Assembly: GCF_000012945.1 (NCBI RefSeq)
Contig: NC_007511.1
Coordinates: 868,001-932,000, forward strand
From: Burkholderia lata
Lineage (GTDB): Bacteria > Pseudomonadota > Gammaproteobacteria > Burkholderiales > Burkholderiaceae
Reading direction: 5' to 3'
Length of the DNA: 64,000 bases
The position numbers and the translations under genes are program-made. Positions 15,231 to 24,675 of the stretch are shown one piece after another. Positions within the stretch are counted from its first letter, which is position 1; every line of letters starts with the position of its first letter. The notes beneath the pieces were generated by a model. The model was not told the origin of the DNA. It was given only the letters and a program-made list of their open reading frames with translations, and ran no database searches.

Positions 15231-17570
15231 TCAGCGCGTGTTGTTATCGCTTGCCTTCTGCTTGATGCACGCGATCCGGTACACGCCATCCTCGACTTCG
15301 ACACCGTGCGTGTCGTGCGTGAAGCCCGGGAAGCGCAGGTCGTACTGCTCGAGCGCCTTCAGGTAGCCGAGCAGCGGGCCGTCGGCCGACCCCGCGTTCT
15401 CGCCGGGCATCAGCAGCGGAATGCCGGGCGGATAGGGCACGACGCCTGTCGCGACAGTGCGGCCTTCCATCTCCGACAGCTCCAGCATCTCGATGTCGTT
15501 GTGCACCAGATGCTCGAACGCCTCGGCCGGGCTGTAGTCGGGCTTCGGCAGCGTCGAGAAGCCGCGCGACATCATCTCGGTCGTCTTCAGGTCGCTCATT
15601 GAGCTGAACATCAGGTCGCACAGGTCGCGCAGGCCGATCTTGCCGTAGCGTTCCGGATAGCGCGCGACGAGTTCGGGCAGCGCCTGTTCCAGCGGCGCGT
15701 TCGCATCGTAGTCGCGCTTGAAGTCGAGCAGCGTGTTGACGAGCGTGCCCCACTTGCCCTTCGTCACGCCGAGCGAGAACAGGAACAGGATCGTGAAGTC
15801 GGTCGTCTTCTCGACGACGATCCCGTGCCGGTCGAGATACGCGGTGACGACCGACGCCGGAATGCCGACCGGCATCAGCCCGCCATGCGAGGCGACACCC
15901 GGCGTGACGATCGACACCTTGATCGGGTCGAGCATGCAGTAGTCGTCCTCGATATCGCCGAAGCCGTGCCACGTGTCGCCCGGATGCAGCACCCAGCACG
16001 ACGGGTCGGTGGCGAGCAGCGTTTCGTCCGCTTCGTGGAAGCGCACGCGGCGGCCCGTCTTGCGATCGACGACGCTATCGGGCTGCCAGCCGTTGAAGAA
16101 CCAGTCGTTGTTCTCCGCACATTCCGTATGCAGGCGCGCCAGCATCTGGCGGAACGCGACGGCCTCGCGGATCGCGTCCGTCGTCAGCGCCTCGCCGCCG
16201 GGGCCGTCCATCATCGCGGCGCTCACGTCGTTCGACGCGATGATCGCGTAGTTCGGCGACGTCGACGCATGCATCATGTACGCCTCGTTGAAGCGCGCGT
16301 GCTCGATCGGGTTGCGGCCGTCGCGGACATGGATGAACGAGGCCTGCGACAGCGCGGCGAGCAGCTTGTGCGTCGACTGCGTCGCGAACACGGTCGGCTT
16401 GCTCGCGTCGTGTTGCGACGGATCGCCGTGCATCGCGTGACGGTCGCGGTAGATCGGGTTGAAGCGCGCGTAGCCGTACCACGCCTCGTCGAAATGCAAT
16501 CGATCGACGCTCTGGCCGAGCAGTTCCTCGACGCGCGCGACGTTGTAGCAGAGGCCGTCGTACGTCGAGTTCGTGATCAGCGCATGCACGGGTGTCGGGT
16601 CGATGCCGTCGCGACCGCGCACGAGCGGGTTCGCGTCGATTGCCAGGCGTACGGCGGCGGCCGTCAGCCGCTCGGGCATGATCGGGCCGATGATCCCGTA
16701 GTGGTTGCGCGACGGAATCAGGTAGGTCGGAATCGCGCCGGACATTGTCATCGCGTGCTCGGCCGACTTGTGGCAGTTGCGGTCGCACAGCGCGACCTGG
16801 TTGCGCGTGACGCTCGCCATCAGGATCACGCGGTTCGACATCGACGAGCCGTTCGTCACGTGATACGTGCGATGCGCGCCGAACACGCGCGCCGCATAGC
16901 GTTCGCTTTCGCCGATCGGGCCCGAGTGATCGAGCAGCGAGCCGAGTTCGCCGACCGAGATCGACAGGTCCGAACGGAACAGCGATTCGCCGAAGAATTC
17001 GAAGTACGCACGGCCGACCGGCGATTTCAGGAACGCGGTGCCGCCCGTGTGGCCGGGCGTGTGCCACGAGTATTCGTACACGCGCGAGAACTTCGCGAGC
17101 GCGCGGAACATCGGCGGCAGCACGGTTTCGCGGTAGCGTTCGATCGCGGCGACGATCCGGCCGCCGATGAACGCGGTGGTGTCCTCCAGCATCCAGATGA
17201 AGTCGTCGGCCTTGCGCATCGCGTCGACCGGAATCGCGGACGCGCTCGCGCGGCTCGCGAGCAGGAACACGGGCACGGTCGCATTGCGTGCGCGCATCGC
17301 GTCGAGCACGGCCTGCGCGGGTGCGTGGTCGGCATCGTTGCCGAGTTCCCAGTTGAGCAGCAGGCACTGGATCGCCGGATCGGCGGCGACCACCGCGCAG
17401 GCATCGTCGGCGGATGTCGCGATCACGACGTCGACGAGCCGCGTGCGCAGCTCCTCGGCAAGCGCTGTCGCGGCGCGCCCGGTGGCGGTACGTTCATCGA
17501 TGTCGTGCTGCACGAGCAGCGCCTTCATGCCGAGGCGGCGGAAGGCCGGTTGGGTCAAGGAAGCGGTCAT
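15231..17570 (-). CDS. Arg/Lys/Orn decarboxylase (PLP, acid-stress type)
   Basis: A 779-residue fold-type I PLP decarboxylase of the inducible arginine/lysine/ornithine class. Residues about 15-145 form the response-regulator-like wing domain. The PLP domain contains the glycine-rich TPGHTGGTAF, HVTNGSSMSN, LHFDEAWYGYARFNP (D361) and STHK402, the lysine that binds PLP. The C-terminal part closes with KTTDFTILFLFSLGVTKGKW and GIPLLMPGE. It turns a basic amino acid into the matching amine and consumes a proton. Arginine or lysine cannot be separated from sequence alone. It starts 3 bases after the antiporter stop, with GGGGAA as ribosome-binding site. Confidence 0.88.
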   Translation of the reverse strand: MTASLTQPAFRRLGMKALLVQHDIDERTATGRAATALAEELRTRLVDVVIATSADDACAVVAADPAIQCLLLNWELGNDADHAPAQAVLDAMRARNATVPVFLLASRASASAIPVDAMRKADDFIWMLEDTTAFIGGRIVAAIERYRETVLPPMFRALAKFSRVYEYSWHTPGHTGGTAFLKSPVGRAYFEFFGESLFRSDLSISVGELGSLLDHSGPIGESERYAARVFGAHRTYHVTNGSSMSNRVILMASVTRNQVALCDRNCHKSAEHAMTMSGAIPTYLIPSRNHYGIIGPIMPERLTAAAVRLAIDANPLVRGRDGIDPTPVHALITNSTYDGLCYNVARVEELLGQSVDRLHFDEAWYGYARFNPIYRDRHAMHGDPSQHDASKPTVFATQSTHKLLAALSQASFIHVRDGRNPIEHARFNEAYMMHASTSPNYAIIASNDVSAAMMDGPGGEALTTDAIREAVAFRQMLARLHTECAENNDWFFNGWQPDSVVDRKTGRRVRFHEADETLLATDPSCWVLHPGDTWHGFGDIEDDYCMLDPIKVSIVTPGVASHGGLMPVGIPASVVTAYLDRHGIVVEKTTDFTILFLFSLGVTKGKWGTLVNTLLDFKRDYDANAPLEQALPELVARYPERYGKIGLRDLCDLMFSSMSDLKTTEMMSRGFSTLPKPDYSPAEAFEHLVHNDIEMLELSEMEGRTVATGVVPYPPGIPLLMPGENAGSADGPLLGYLKALEQYDLRFPGFTHDTHGVEVEDGVYRIACIKQKASDNNTR

Positions 17571-17573
17571 GTG

Positions 17574-19106
17574 TTATTCCCCTGTTTGCTGGGTTGCCTG
17601 GACGCTCGCGGCAACGGCCGGCGAGCGCGCGTGAAGGGTGTCGGCCTGGTGACGGCCCACGGAGATCCAGAAAGTGGCGGCGAGCGCGGCGATGGTCACG
17701 CCGAGCGCGAGATAGCGCACCCAGCGCGGCGAGCGGCCGCCCGGATGGATATGGGTTTCCTCGATCTCGCGCTGGCGGTTGATCGACAGTTCGTAGAAGA
17801 CGATCGTCGCGACGACGAAGATCAGCGACCAGCGCGTTTGCTGGCCATCGGAGCCGACCATCGCCCACAGCGCGTAGACGGCGCCGACCAGGCCGACGAT
17901 CGTGTAGAACGTGAACTGGTGCGACGGCATCTTGCCGTAGCCGAGCACCTTGATCGCGATGCACGAGTAGATGTACGGCAGCAGCGTCATGATCACGGCG
18001 ATCGACGCGATCTTGCCGAACTGCTCGCTGGCGCTCGGCGACATCGTCGCGAGCACCTGCACCGACATGATCAGTGCGACGATCGCAAGGCCGGCCGACG
18101 GCACGTTCTTCGAGTTCACGCGGGCGAACACGCCGGCGAACAGCCCGTCGTCGGCGGCCGCCTTCGCGGTCTGGCCGACCAGCAGCGTCCAGCCCGCGAG
18201 CGAGCCGAGGCAGCCGAGCGCCGCGCAGATCGCGACCGCGTTCGCGGCAGTATTGCCGAGCGCGAGGCGCGCGGCGTCCGCGAACGGCGCGCTCGATGCG
18301 AGCAGCGCCTTGTTCGGGATCATCCCCATGATCACGGTCGAGCTGAGCACGTAGCAGACTGCCGCAAGCACGACGCCACCGACGGTCGCGATCGGCACGT
18401 TGCGCGACGGGTTCTCGACGACGCCGGCCGATACCGACGCACTCTCGACGCCGATGAACGCCCACAGCGTGAAGTTCAGCGTCGCGCCGATCGCGCTGAA
18501 GCTGCTCGCGCCCGACACGTTCCAGCCGGCGAAATACACGTCCTTGCTGAACCAGAACCAGCCGAACACGGCCATCCCGAGGATCGGCACGAGCGCGAAG
18601 ATCGTCGTGACCGACTGCACGCGACCGACGACGTTCGGCCCGAGGATGTTCGCGTACGTGAACAGCCAGATCACGAAGATCTGCGCGAGCGCGAACACGA
18701 GCGGGTCCTTCAGGACCGGGAAGAAATGCGTGAGGTAGCCGAGGCCGGCGACCGCGAGGCCGACGTTGCCGAGCACGTTCGCGAGCCAGTAGATCAGGTT
18801 GGTCTGGTAGCCCATGTACGGGCCGAACGACTTGCGCGCATACGCGTACGGGCCGCCGGCGGCCGGGTCGATTGCCGCGAGCTTCGCGAACACGAGCGCG
18901 AGCGACACGGCGCCGACGACGGTGATCAGCCAGCCGAAGATTGCGATGCCGCCGGTGGCGGCGAGGTTCGCGGGCAGCATGAAGACGCCGGAGCCCATCA
19001 TGTTGCCCGCGACCATCAGCGTGGCGGGGATGACGCCGATTTTCGGCGCGGAAGCCGCGGCCGATGGGGCGGCGGAGCGGGAGGAGGACGAGCTGGCATC
19101 GGACAT
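17574..19106 (-). CDS. Basic amino acid/polyamine antiporter (APA family)
   Basis: A 510-residue APC-superfamily carrier with about 12 membrane helices and the family N-terminal helix IGVIPATLMVAGNMMGSGVF followed by MLPANLAATGG. It resembles AdiC/CadB/PotE-type exchangers, which import the substrate of a decarboxylase and export the amine. It is the first gene of the operon with the decarboxylase, which supports that role. The Ser-rich N-terminal tail (SDASSSSSRSAAPSAAASAP) and a C-terminal soluble tail are extensions. AAGGAG precedes the ATG. Substrate not determinable. Confidence 0.85.
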   Translation of the reverse strand: MSDASSSSSRSAAPSAAASAPKIGVIPATLMVAGNMMGSGVFMLPANLAATGGIAIFGWLITVVGAVSLALVFAKLAAIDPAAGGPYAYARKSFGPYMGYQTNLIYWLANVLGNVGLAVAGLGYLTHFFPVLKDPLVFALAQIFVIWLFTYANILGPNVVGRVQSVTTIFALVPILGMAVFGWFWFSKDVYFAGWNVSGASSFSAIGATLNFTLWAFIGVESASVSAGVVENPSRNVPIATVGGVVLAAVCYVLSSTVIMGMIPNKALLASSAPFADAARLALGNTAANAVAICAALGCLGSLAGWTLLVGQTAKAAADDGLFAGVFARVNSKNVPSAGLAIVALIMSVQVLATMSPSASEQFGKIASIAVIMTLLPYIYSCIAIKVLGYGKMPSHQFTFYTIVGLVGAVYALWAMVGSDGQQTRWSLIFVVATIVFYELSINRQREIEETHIHPGGRSPRWVRYLALGVTIAALAATFWISVGRHQADTLHARSPAVAASVQATQQTGE

Positions 19107-19544
19107 GCGACGCTCCTTGACGAGACGTGTTGCGGTTGAGGTGGCGCGGCGTGGCGCCGGTTGACGATTCCGGCATGAATCGTCGTTTTATTTAACGTTT
19201 TCATGTTATCGCCTTGGTGGTTTTTAATAAGGGTAAACGCCGGTATTTAATAACTTTAATATTGATGAATGTCATTGAAACCGGTGAATCGGTGTTTGAA
19301 TTCGGGAGTGAATGGGCCGCGCAGTAAGGCTGAGGGAGCTTTTCGGGTCTCGGTCATGGGTGGTTAGGTCTTAGGTCGCGCCGCTGAAGCTTCCGGGGAT
19401 AATCTCTTTTCCCGAATCGGTTAAATCAATTCGTGATGTAAATCGCGCCGCAATCGGGGTTCGAGTTTGTCGGTTAATATCGAGCGCATTAAATGCGCGC
19501 CGCCGGCGCGCGCGACCACCGCTGCTTCCCCGAGGACGATTCCG
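19107..19544. other. Divergent intergenic region, AT-rich
   Basis: These 438 bases between the divergent antiporter and nitronate monooxygenase genes hold no gene. About 19180-19270 is strikingly AT-rich (ATTTAACG, TTTTTAATAAGGG, TTTAATATTG) and probably includes the promoter of the decarboxylase operon. A perfect palindrome lies at 19484-19498. Confidence 0.55.
19484..19498. promoter_or_regulatory. Perfect 15-bp palindrome, possible operator
   Basis: GCGCATTAAATGCGC is an exact palindrome around a central A. It ends 46 bases upstream of the nitronate monooxygenase ATG and is a plausible site for a dimeric repressor. No regulator gene adjoins. Confidence 0.4.
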
Positions 19545-20615
19545 ATGACGACGCTGCCTTCCCGATTGCCGCTGATCCAGGCCCCGATGGTCGGTTCGCT
19601 GAGCCCGCTCGCGATCGCGGTGTGCGAAGCCGGCGGGCTCGGCTCGCTCGCATGCGCGGCGCTCGGCCCGCAGCAATTGCGCGACGAGATCGCGGCGATC
19701 CGCGCGCGTACGCCCGCACCGTTCAACGTGAACTTCTTCTGCCATACGCCGCCGGCGCCCGACGCCGAGGTCGATGCACGCTGGCGCGCGGCACTCGCCG
19801 GCTACTACGCGGAAGCCGGGCTCGATCCGGCCGGCGTGAAGGGCGGCCCCGGCCGCGCGCCGTTCGACGATGCGATGTGCGCGGTCGTCGAGGAGCTGCG
19901 GCCGGCCGTCGTCAGCTTTCATTTCGGGCTGCCGGACGACAGGCTGCTCGACCGCGTGCGGCGCACGGGCGCGCGGGTGGTGTCGTCCGCGACGACCGTC
20001 GAGGAAGCGCGCTGGCTCGATGCGCGCGGCGTCGACGCGATCGTTGCGCAGGGCGCGGAGGCCGGCGGCCATCGCGGGATGTTCCTGACCGACGACATCC
20101 ATGCGCAACCGGGCCTGTTTGCATTACTGCCGCAGATCGTCGACGCGGTGCGCGCCCCGGTGATCGCGGCCGGCGCGATCGCCGACGGGCGCGGCATCGC
20201 GGCAGCGTTCGCGCTCGGCGCGCGCGCCGTGCAGATCGGCACGGGCTACCTGCTGACGCCGCAAGCCGGCCGCTCGGCGCAGCATCGCGCGGCGGTGCGC
20301 GCCGCGCGCGACGACGGCACGCGCATGACCAACCTGTACACGGGCCGCCCCGCGCGCGGGCTGCTGACGCGCTTCATGCGCGAGCAGGGGCCGATGAGCG
20401 CGCTCGCGCCGGCGTTCCCGCTCGCGACGGCCGCGGTCGATCCGCTGCGCGGCGCGTTCGAGCGGCAGGGCCGCGACGACTTCTCGCTGCTGTGGTCGGG
20501 CGAGGCGGCGGCGCTGGCGCGCGAAGAGGATGCGGGCGAACTGACGCAACGCCTGTGGCGCGACGCGCTGGCGTGCGCGGCGGGGCTGCGCGATGCGTTC
20601 CCGCAGGCGGTCTGA
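19545..20615 (+). CDS. Nitronate monooxygenase (2-nitropropane dioxygenase family)
   Basis: A 356-residue FMN TIM-barrel protein. IQAPMVGSLSPLAIAVCEAGGLGSLACA, NVNFFCHTPPAP, GVDAIVAQGAEAGGHRGMF and GARAVQIGTGYLLTP are the usual strands and phosphate-binding loops. It oxidises propionate 3-nitronate or alkyl nitronates to nitrite and carbonyls, a detoxifying reaction. GAGGA stands 7 bases before the ATG. It lies 80 bases upstream of an M20 peptidase gene with no clear functional link. Confidence 0.88.
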   Translation: MTTLPSRLPLIQAPMVGSLSPLAIAVCEAGGLGSLACAALGPQQLRDEIAAIRARTPAPFNVNFFCHTPPAPDAEVDARWRAALAGYYAEAGLDPAGVKGGPGRAPFDDAMCAVVEELRPAVVSFHFGLPDDRLLDRVRRTGARVVSSATTVEEARWLDARGVDAIVAQGAEAGGHRGMFLTDDIHAQPGLFALLPQIVDAVRAPVIAAGAIADGRGIAAAFALGARAVQIGTGYLLTPQAGRSAQHRAAVRAARDDGTRMTNLYTGRPARGLLTRFMREQGPMSALAPAFPLATAAVDPLRGAFERQGRDDFSLLWSGEAAALAREEDAGELTQRLWRDALACAAGLRDAFPQAV

Positions 20616-20695
20616 ACCACCGGGAAGGGGGCGCCGGCGCGGGAGCATCGGCGTATCATCTGGGTTTTCGTCAGCCCGATCCAGGCACCCCCACC

Positions 20696-22150
20696 ATGAC
20701 CTCCGTCGACACTACCCCCGTCCTCGACCATGACAAGCTCGTTACCTTCATCGAGCGCAAGTGGAACGATGAAATCCTCCACGCCCTGACCGACTACATC
20801 GCGATTCCCGCGAAGAGCCCCGCATTCGACCCCGACTGGGCGAAACGCGGCTATCTCGAGCGCGTCGTCACCGATGCCGCGCAGTGGGCCGAGCGCCAGC
20901 CCGTGAAGGGCCTGAAGCTCGAAATCGTGCGCCTGCCCGGCCGCACGCCGGTGATCTTCTTCGAATCGCCCGCCACGCGTTCGGGCAGCACCGACACGAT
21001 CCTGCTGTACGGCCACCTCGACAAGCAGCCCGAATTCGACGGCTGGCGCGCGGACCTCGGCCCGTGGACGCCGAAGTACGAGAATGGCAAGCTGTACGGC
21101 CGCGGCGGCGCGGACGACGGCTATGCGATCTACGCGAGCCTCGCGGCGCTCGGCGCGCTCGACGAGCAGGGTATCGAGCGGCCGCGCTGCGTCGGCCTGA
21201 TCGAAACCTGCGAGGAATCGGGCAGCTACGACCTGCTGCCGTACGTCGACGCGCTGCGCGACCGGCTCGGCCAGGTGTCGCTCGTCGTGTGTCTCGATTC
21301 GGGCGCCGGCAACTACGACCAGATGTGGCTCACCACGTCGCTGCGCGGGCTCGTGTCCGGCGACCTGCAGGTCGAGGTGCTCGAGGAAGGCGTGCACTCG
21401 GGCGTGTTCGGCGGCATCGCGCCGTCGAGCTTCCGCGTGATGCGCCAGCTGTTCGAGCGCCTCGAAGATGCGAAGAACGGCAACCTGCTGCCGGGCGTGT
21501 TCCATTGCGAGATTCCCGACAGCCGCGTGCGCGAAGCCGACGCGGCCGCGTCGATTCTCGGCGACGCCGTGTGGAAGGGGCTCCCGTGGGCCTGCGGCGC
21601 GGACGGCAAGCCGGTGCTGCCGACCACGGCCGATCCGCGCGAGGCACTGCTGAATTCGACGTGGCGTCCGTCGCTGTCGGTCACCGGCGCGGCCGGCCTG
21701 CCGGCGCTCGCCGATGCGGGCAACGTGCTGCGTCCGCGCACCGCGTTCAAGCTGTCGCTGCGCCTGCCGCCGCTTGTCGACGCCGCGCAGGCCGTGCAGC
21801 AGCTGAAGGCATTGCTCGAACTCGATCCGCCGTACAACGCGAAGGTCACGTTCAAGCCGGACGCGGGTGCCGCGACCGGCTGGAGCGCGCCGGATCTCGC
21901 GCCGTGGCTCGCGTCGTCGCTCGATGCCGCGTCGCGCCGCCACTTCGGCGCCGACTGCGCGTACATGGGCCTCGGCGGCACGATCCCGCTGATGAACGTG
22001 CTGCAGGAAGGCTTCCCGTCCGCGCAGTTCATGGTGTGCGGCGTGCTCGGGCCGAAGTCGAACGCGCACGGTCCGAACGAGTTCCTGCACGTGCCGTACG
22101 CGAAGAAGCTGACGGCGGCGGTCGCGGACGTGATCGCAACCGCGCGCTGA
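20696..22150 (+). CDS. M20-family zinc metallopeptidase
   Basis: A 484-residue cytoplasmic peptidase. Zinc-site motifs are in order: ILLYGHLDKQPEFDGW (His and Asp), GRGGADDGYAIYASLAAL (bridging Asp) and LIETCEESGSYDLLP (catalytic Glu). A lid dimerisation domain follows at about 210-385, and HGPNEFLHVPYAKKL carries the last His. Related enzymes are carboxypeptidases and dipeptidases (CNDP-like). The ATG MTSVDTTPVL starts just after the end of the nitronate gene; upstream in-frame extension overlaps that gene and is rejected. Confidence 0.88.
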   Translation: MTSVDTTPVLDHDKLVTFIERKWNDEILHALTDYIAIPAKSPAFDPDWAKRGYLERVVTDAAQWAERQPVKGLKLEIVRLPGRTPVIFFESPATRSGSTDTILLYGHLDKQPEFDGWRADLGPWTPKYENGKLYGRGGADDGYAIYASLAALGALDEQGIERPRCVGLIETCEESGSYDLLPYVDALRDRLGQVSLVVCLDSGAGNYDQMWLTTSLRGLVSGDLQVEVLEEGVHSGVFGGIAPSSFRVMRQLFERLEDAKNGNLLPGVFHCEIPDSRVREADAAASILGDAVWKGLPWACGADGKPVLPTTADPREALLNSTWRPSLSVTGAAGLPALADAGNVLRPRTAFKLSLRLPPLVDAAQAVQQLKALLELDPPYNAKVTFKPDAGAATGWSAPDLAPWLASSLDAASRRHFGADCAYMGLGGTIPLMNVLQEGFPSAQFMVCGVLGPKSNAHGPNEFLHVPYAKKLTAAVADVIATAR

Positions 22151-22212
22151 TCGCCTGGCGCTTGGCGCCTGGCGCTGACAACTGTCCGACCCGACCTGAC
22201 GGAACCTTGCCG

Positions 22213-23322
22213 ATGACCGCACTGCCGACGCCCGATACCGAACCGCTGCGCATGCGCGCCGAACCGCTGCATGCATTCGTCGCGGCACTCTGGGAACGGG
22301 CCGGCAGCAGCGAGCGCGAGGCAACGCTCGTCGCCGATCACCTGGTCGGCGCGAATCTCGCGGGCCACGATTCGCACGGGATCGGGATGATCCCGAACTA
22401 CGTCGCGTCGTGGCGGGAAGGGCAGTTGCAGTTGAACGGGCACGCGTCGATCGTCCGCGATGGCGGTGCGGTGCTGACGATCGACGGCGGGCGCGGCTTC
22501 GGCCAGGTGATCGCGTTCGAGGCGATGGTCGAAGGGATCGACCGAGCGCGGCGCATGGGCATCTGTGCGATCGGGCTGCGCGACGTGCATCATCTCGGCC
22601 GTATCGGGCACTGGGCCGAGCAATGCGCGCGCTCGGGGCTCGTGTCGTTCCATTTCGTCAACGTGCCGGGCGACCTGCTGGTCGCGCCGCTGCACGGCAC
22701 CGATCCGCGCTTCGGCACGAACCCGTTCTGCGCCGCGTATCCGCGTGCGGGCCAGCCGCCGCTGCTGCTCGATTTCGCGACGAGCGCAATCGCGTACGGC
22801 AAGACGCGCGTCGCGTACAACCAGGGCAAGCGCGTGCCGGCCGGGTCGCTGATCGACCATCGCGGCCAGCCGACCGACGATCCGGCCGTGATGCACGAGC
22901 AGCCGTTCGGTGCGCTGCTGCCGTTCGGGCTGCACAAGGGGTACGCGCTGGCGGCGATGTGCGAGATTTTCGGCGGCGCGCTCGTCGGCGGGCATACGAC
23001 CTACGGCGACACGCTGCAGAAGACGAGCGCGATCGTCAACGGGATGCTGTCGGTGCTGATCGATCCGAACGCATTCGAGGCGGCCGACGCGGAGCGCGAA
23101 GCCGATGCGTTCGTCGCATGGGCGAAGGCGTCGCCGCAGGCCGGCGACGCGCCGGTGCAGGTGCCGGGCGAGCCGGAAGAGGCGAGCCGCGTGGCGCGCG
23201 GTGCCGGCGGCATTCCGGTCGATCGCGCGACGTGGCGGCAGATTCGCGAGAGCGCGGCGGCGGTCGGCTTCGACGAAGCCGAGCTTGACGCGTGGACGCA
23301 GCGCTGCACGGCATCCGCATGA
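22213..23322 (+). CDS. Ldh2-family malate/L-lactate-type dehydrogenase
   Basis: A 369-residue NAD(P)-dependent oxidoreductase of the malate/L-lactate/ureidoglycolate dehydrogenase group. Family signs are LVGANLAGHDSHGIGMIPNY, IGLRDVHHLGRIGHWAEQ, PRFGTNPFCAAYP, LLDFATSAIAYGKTRVA and GLHKGYALAAMCEIFGGAL. It would oxidise a 2-hydroxyacid, or reduce an oxo-acid. It starts 62 bases after the M20 gene and its last codons overlap the next gene by four bases. Confidence 0.85.
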   Translation: MTALPTPDTEPLRMRAEPLHAFVAALWERAGSSEREATLVADHLVGANLAGHDSHGIGMIPNYVASWREGQLQLNGHASIVRDGGAVLTIDGGRGFGQVIAFEAMVEGIDRARRMGICAIGLRDVHHLGRIGHWAEQCARSGLVSFHFVNVPGDLLVAPLHGTDPRFGTNPFCAAYPRAGQPPLLLDFATSAIAYGKTRVAYNQGKRVPAGSLIDHRGQPTDDPAVMHEQPFGALLPFGLHKGYALAAMCEIFGGALVGGHTTYGDTLQKTSAIVNGMLSVLIDPNAFEAADAEREADAFVAWAKASPQAGDAPVQVPGEPEEASRVARGAGGIPVDRATWRQIRESAAAVGFDEAELDAWTQRCTASA

Positions 23323-24368
23323 GCTGGCAATCGGAAAAGGCGCACGGCGAGGAGATCGCGTATCAGCTCGCGCCGCTCGGCAACGTGACGGTCGTGCGGT
23401 TCTTCAGCGGTGCGGCGATGCGGCTCGACGGCGTGATGTTCGGCTTCATGTCGCGCGGGTCGCTGTTCCTGCGTGTGGATGACGTGAACCGTCCGGCGTT
23501 CGTCGCGGCGGGGATGGGGCCATTCTCGTACGAGCGGCCCACGCGCACGGTTTCGCTCGACGGCTATTACGAAGCGCCGGCCGACGTGCTCGAGGACGCA
23601 GGCGCGCTGTTCGACTGGTGCCGCAGCGCGTATCGCGCGGCGTTGCTGGCGGGGCCGCCGAAGCGGAAGGCGAGGGCGGTACGCAAAGCGAAGCCGGTAC
23701 CTGCGCAGGAACCCAAGCCGGTATCGAAGCGAGTCGCCAAGCCGGCGTCGACAGTGCCGCTGAAAGCGGCGCCGGTTCAATACGCCAGGCCGGCGTCGAA
23801 GCGAGCCACCAAACCGGCATCGAAAGCGTCGCCAAAGCCTGCGCCCGCGCAGGAAGCGAAGTCCACATCGAGGCGAACCGCCAAGCCGGCATCGACAGTG
23901 GCGCTGAAAGCGGCGCCGGTTCAAGACGGCAAGCCGGCGTCGAAGCGAGCCACCAAACCGGCATCGAAAGCGTCGCCAAAGCCTGCGCCCGCGCAGGAAG
24001 CCAAGCCGGCATCGAAGCGAATCGCCAAGCCGGCATCGACAGTGCCGCTGAAAGCGGCGCCGGTTCAAGACGCCAAGCCGGCGTCGAAGCGAGCCACCAA
24101 ACCGGCATCAAAAGCGTCGCCAAAGCCTGCGCCCGTGCAGGAAGCGAAGTCGACATCGAAGCGAACCGCCAAGCCGGTATCGGCAGTGCCGCTTAAAGCA
24201 GCGCCTGCGCAGGAACCCAAGCCGGCATCGAAGCGAGCCACCAAACCAGCATCGAAAGCGTCGCCAAAGCCCGCGCCTGCGCAGGAACCCAAGCCGGCAT
24301 CGAAGCGAACCACCAATCCGACGTCGAAACCGGCAGCGAAATCCCCGGCGAAGCGCAAGCAACCATAG
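23319..24368 (+). CDS. TfoX N-domain protein with long Lys/Ala/Pro repeat tail
   Basis: A 349-residue fusion. Residues 1 to about 105 (SWQSEKAHGEEIAYQLAPLG, FGFMSRGSLFLRVDDVNRP, FSYERPTRTVSLDGYYEAPA) are the TfoX N-terminal domain. The rest is a basic, low-complexity tail of repeated KPASKRATKPASKASPKPAP-type units, resembling histone-H1-like proteins of Burkholderia and Bordetella. The tail is coded by a 144-base repeat. The ATG overlaps the preceding stop by four bases (ATGA). Possible roles in DNA binding or competence-type regulation are inferred; the tail length is likely to vary by strain. Confidence 0.8.
   Translation: MSWQSEKAHGEEIAYQLAPLGNVTVVRFFSGAAMRLDGVMFGFMSRGSLFLRVDDVNRPAFVAAGMGPFSYERPTRTVSLDGYYEAPADVLEDAGALFDWCRSAYRAALLAGPPKRKARAVRKAKPVPAQEPKPVSKRVAKPASTVPLKAAPVQYARPASKRATKPASKASPKPAPAQEAKSTSRRTAKPASTVALKAAPVQDGKPASKRATKPASKASPKPAPAQEAKPASKRIAKPASTVPLKAAPVQDAKPASKRATKPASKASPKPAPVQEAKSTSKRTAKPVSAVPLKAAPAQEPKPASKRATKPASKASPKPAPAQEPKPASKRTTNPTSKPAAKSPAKRKQP
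23706..24330 (+). repeat. 144-bp tandem repeat inside the TfoX-domain gene
   Basis: The marker CAGGAA starts at 23706, 23850, 23994, 24138 and 24282, a constant step of 144 bases, giving four full units and a partial fifth. Each unit codes for 48 residues, with two half-units of related sequence. The units differ at a few codons, so they are old enough to have drifted but still prone to recombination. Confidence 0.88.
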
Positions 24369-24675
24369 TGCCGGTCGCGCGACGCGAAAGCCGCGCGATT
24401 TATCCGCTTGGGTCGGCCCGCCGTCGCCCGGCGATCCATTCGACGTGCGCCCGCTAGCGCAAGGGCGGCCGGGGCGCACAGTCACGAATCCGTCAAGCTC
24501 GTGCCGCACCGCACATCCCCCATGCTTCACAACAGCGGCCTCGGCGTTTATGATCGGCGCGGGTTGCATCCGTGCCTGGCGCGACCCGAGCCGGCCTCGC
24601 CGCCGGCCCCGCGAACGGCGCATCGTACGTCGCGCGGGATGCTTCCCCACTCATCATTCCAGACGGAGATAGCCG
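24369..24675. other. Intergenic region, no feature seen
   Basis: These 307 bases between the TfoX-domain gene and nnrU contain no gene, hairpin with a T-run, or clear promoter that I can support. Short frames overlap on both strands without ribosome-binding sites. Confidence 0.5.

Noticed and set aside
15825..19139. 1104-residue plus-strand frame opposite the decarboxylase and antiporter
   Set aside because: Very Arg/His/Asp-rich and lacks domains; caused by high GC opposite two well-supported genes.
19493..20695. In-frame upstream extension of the M20 peptidase to an 885-residue protein
   Set aside because: The extension reads the nitronate monooxygenase gene in another frame and has no recognisable domain.
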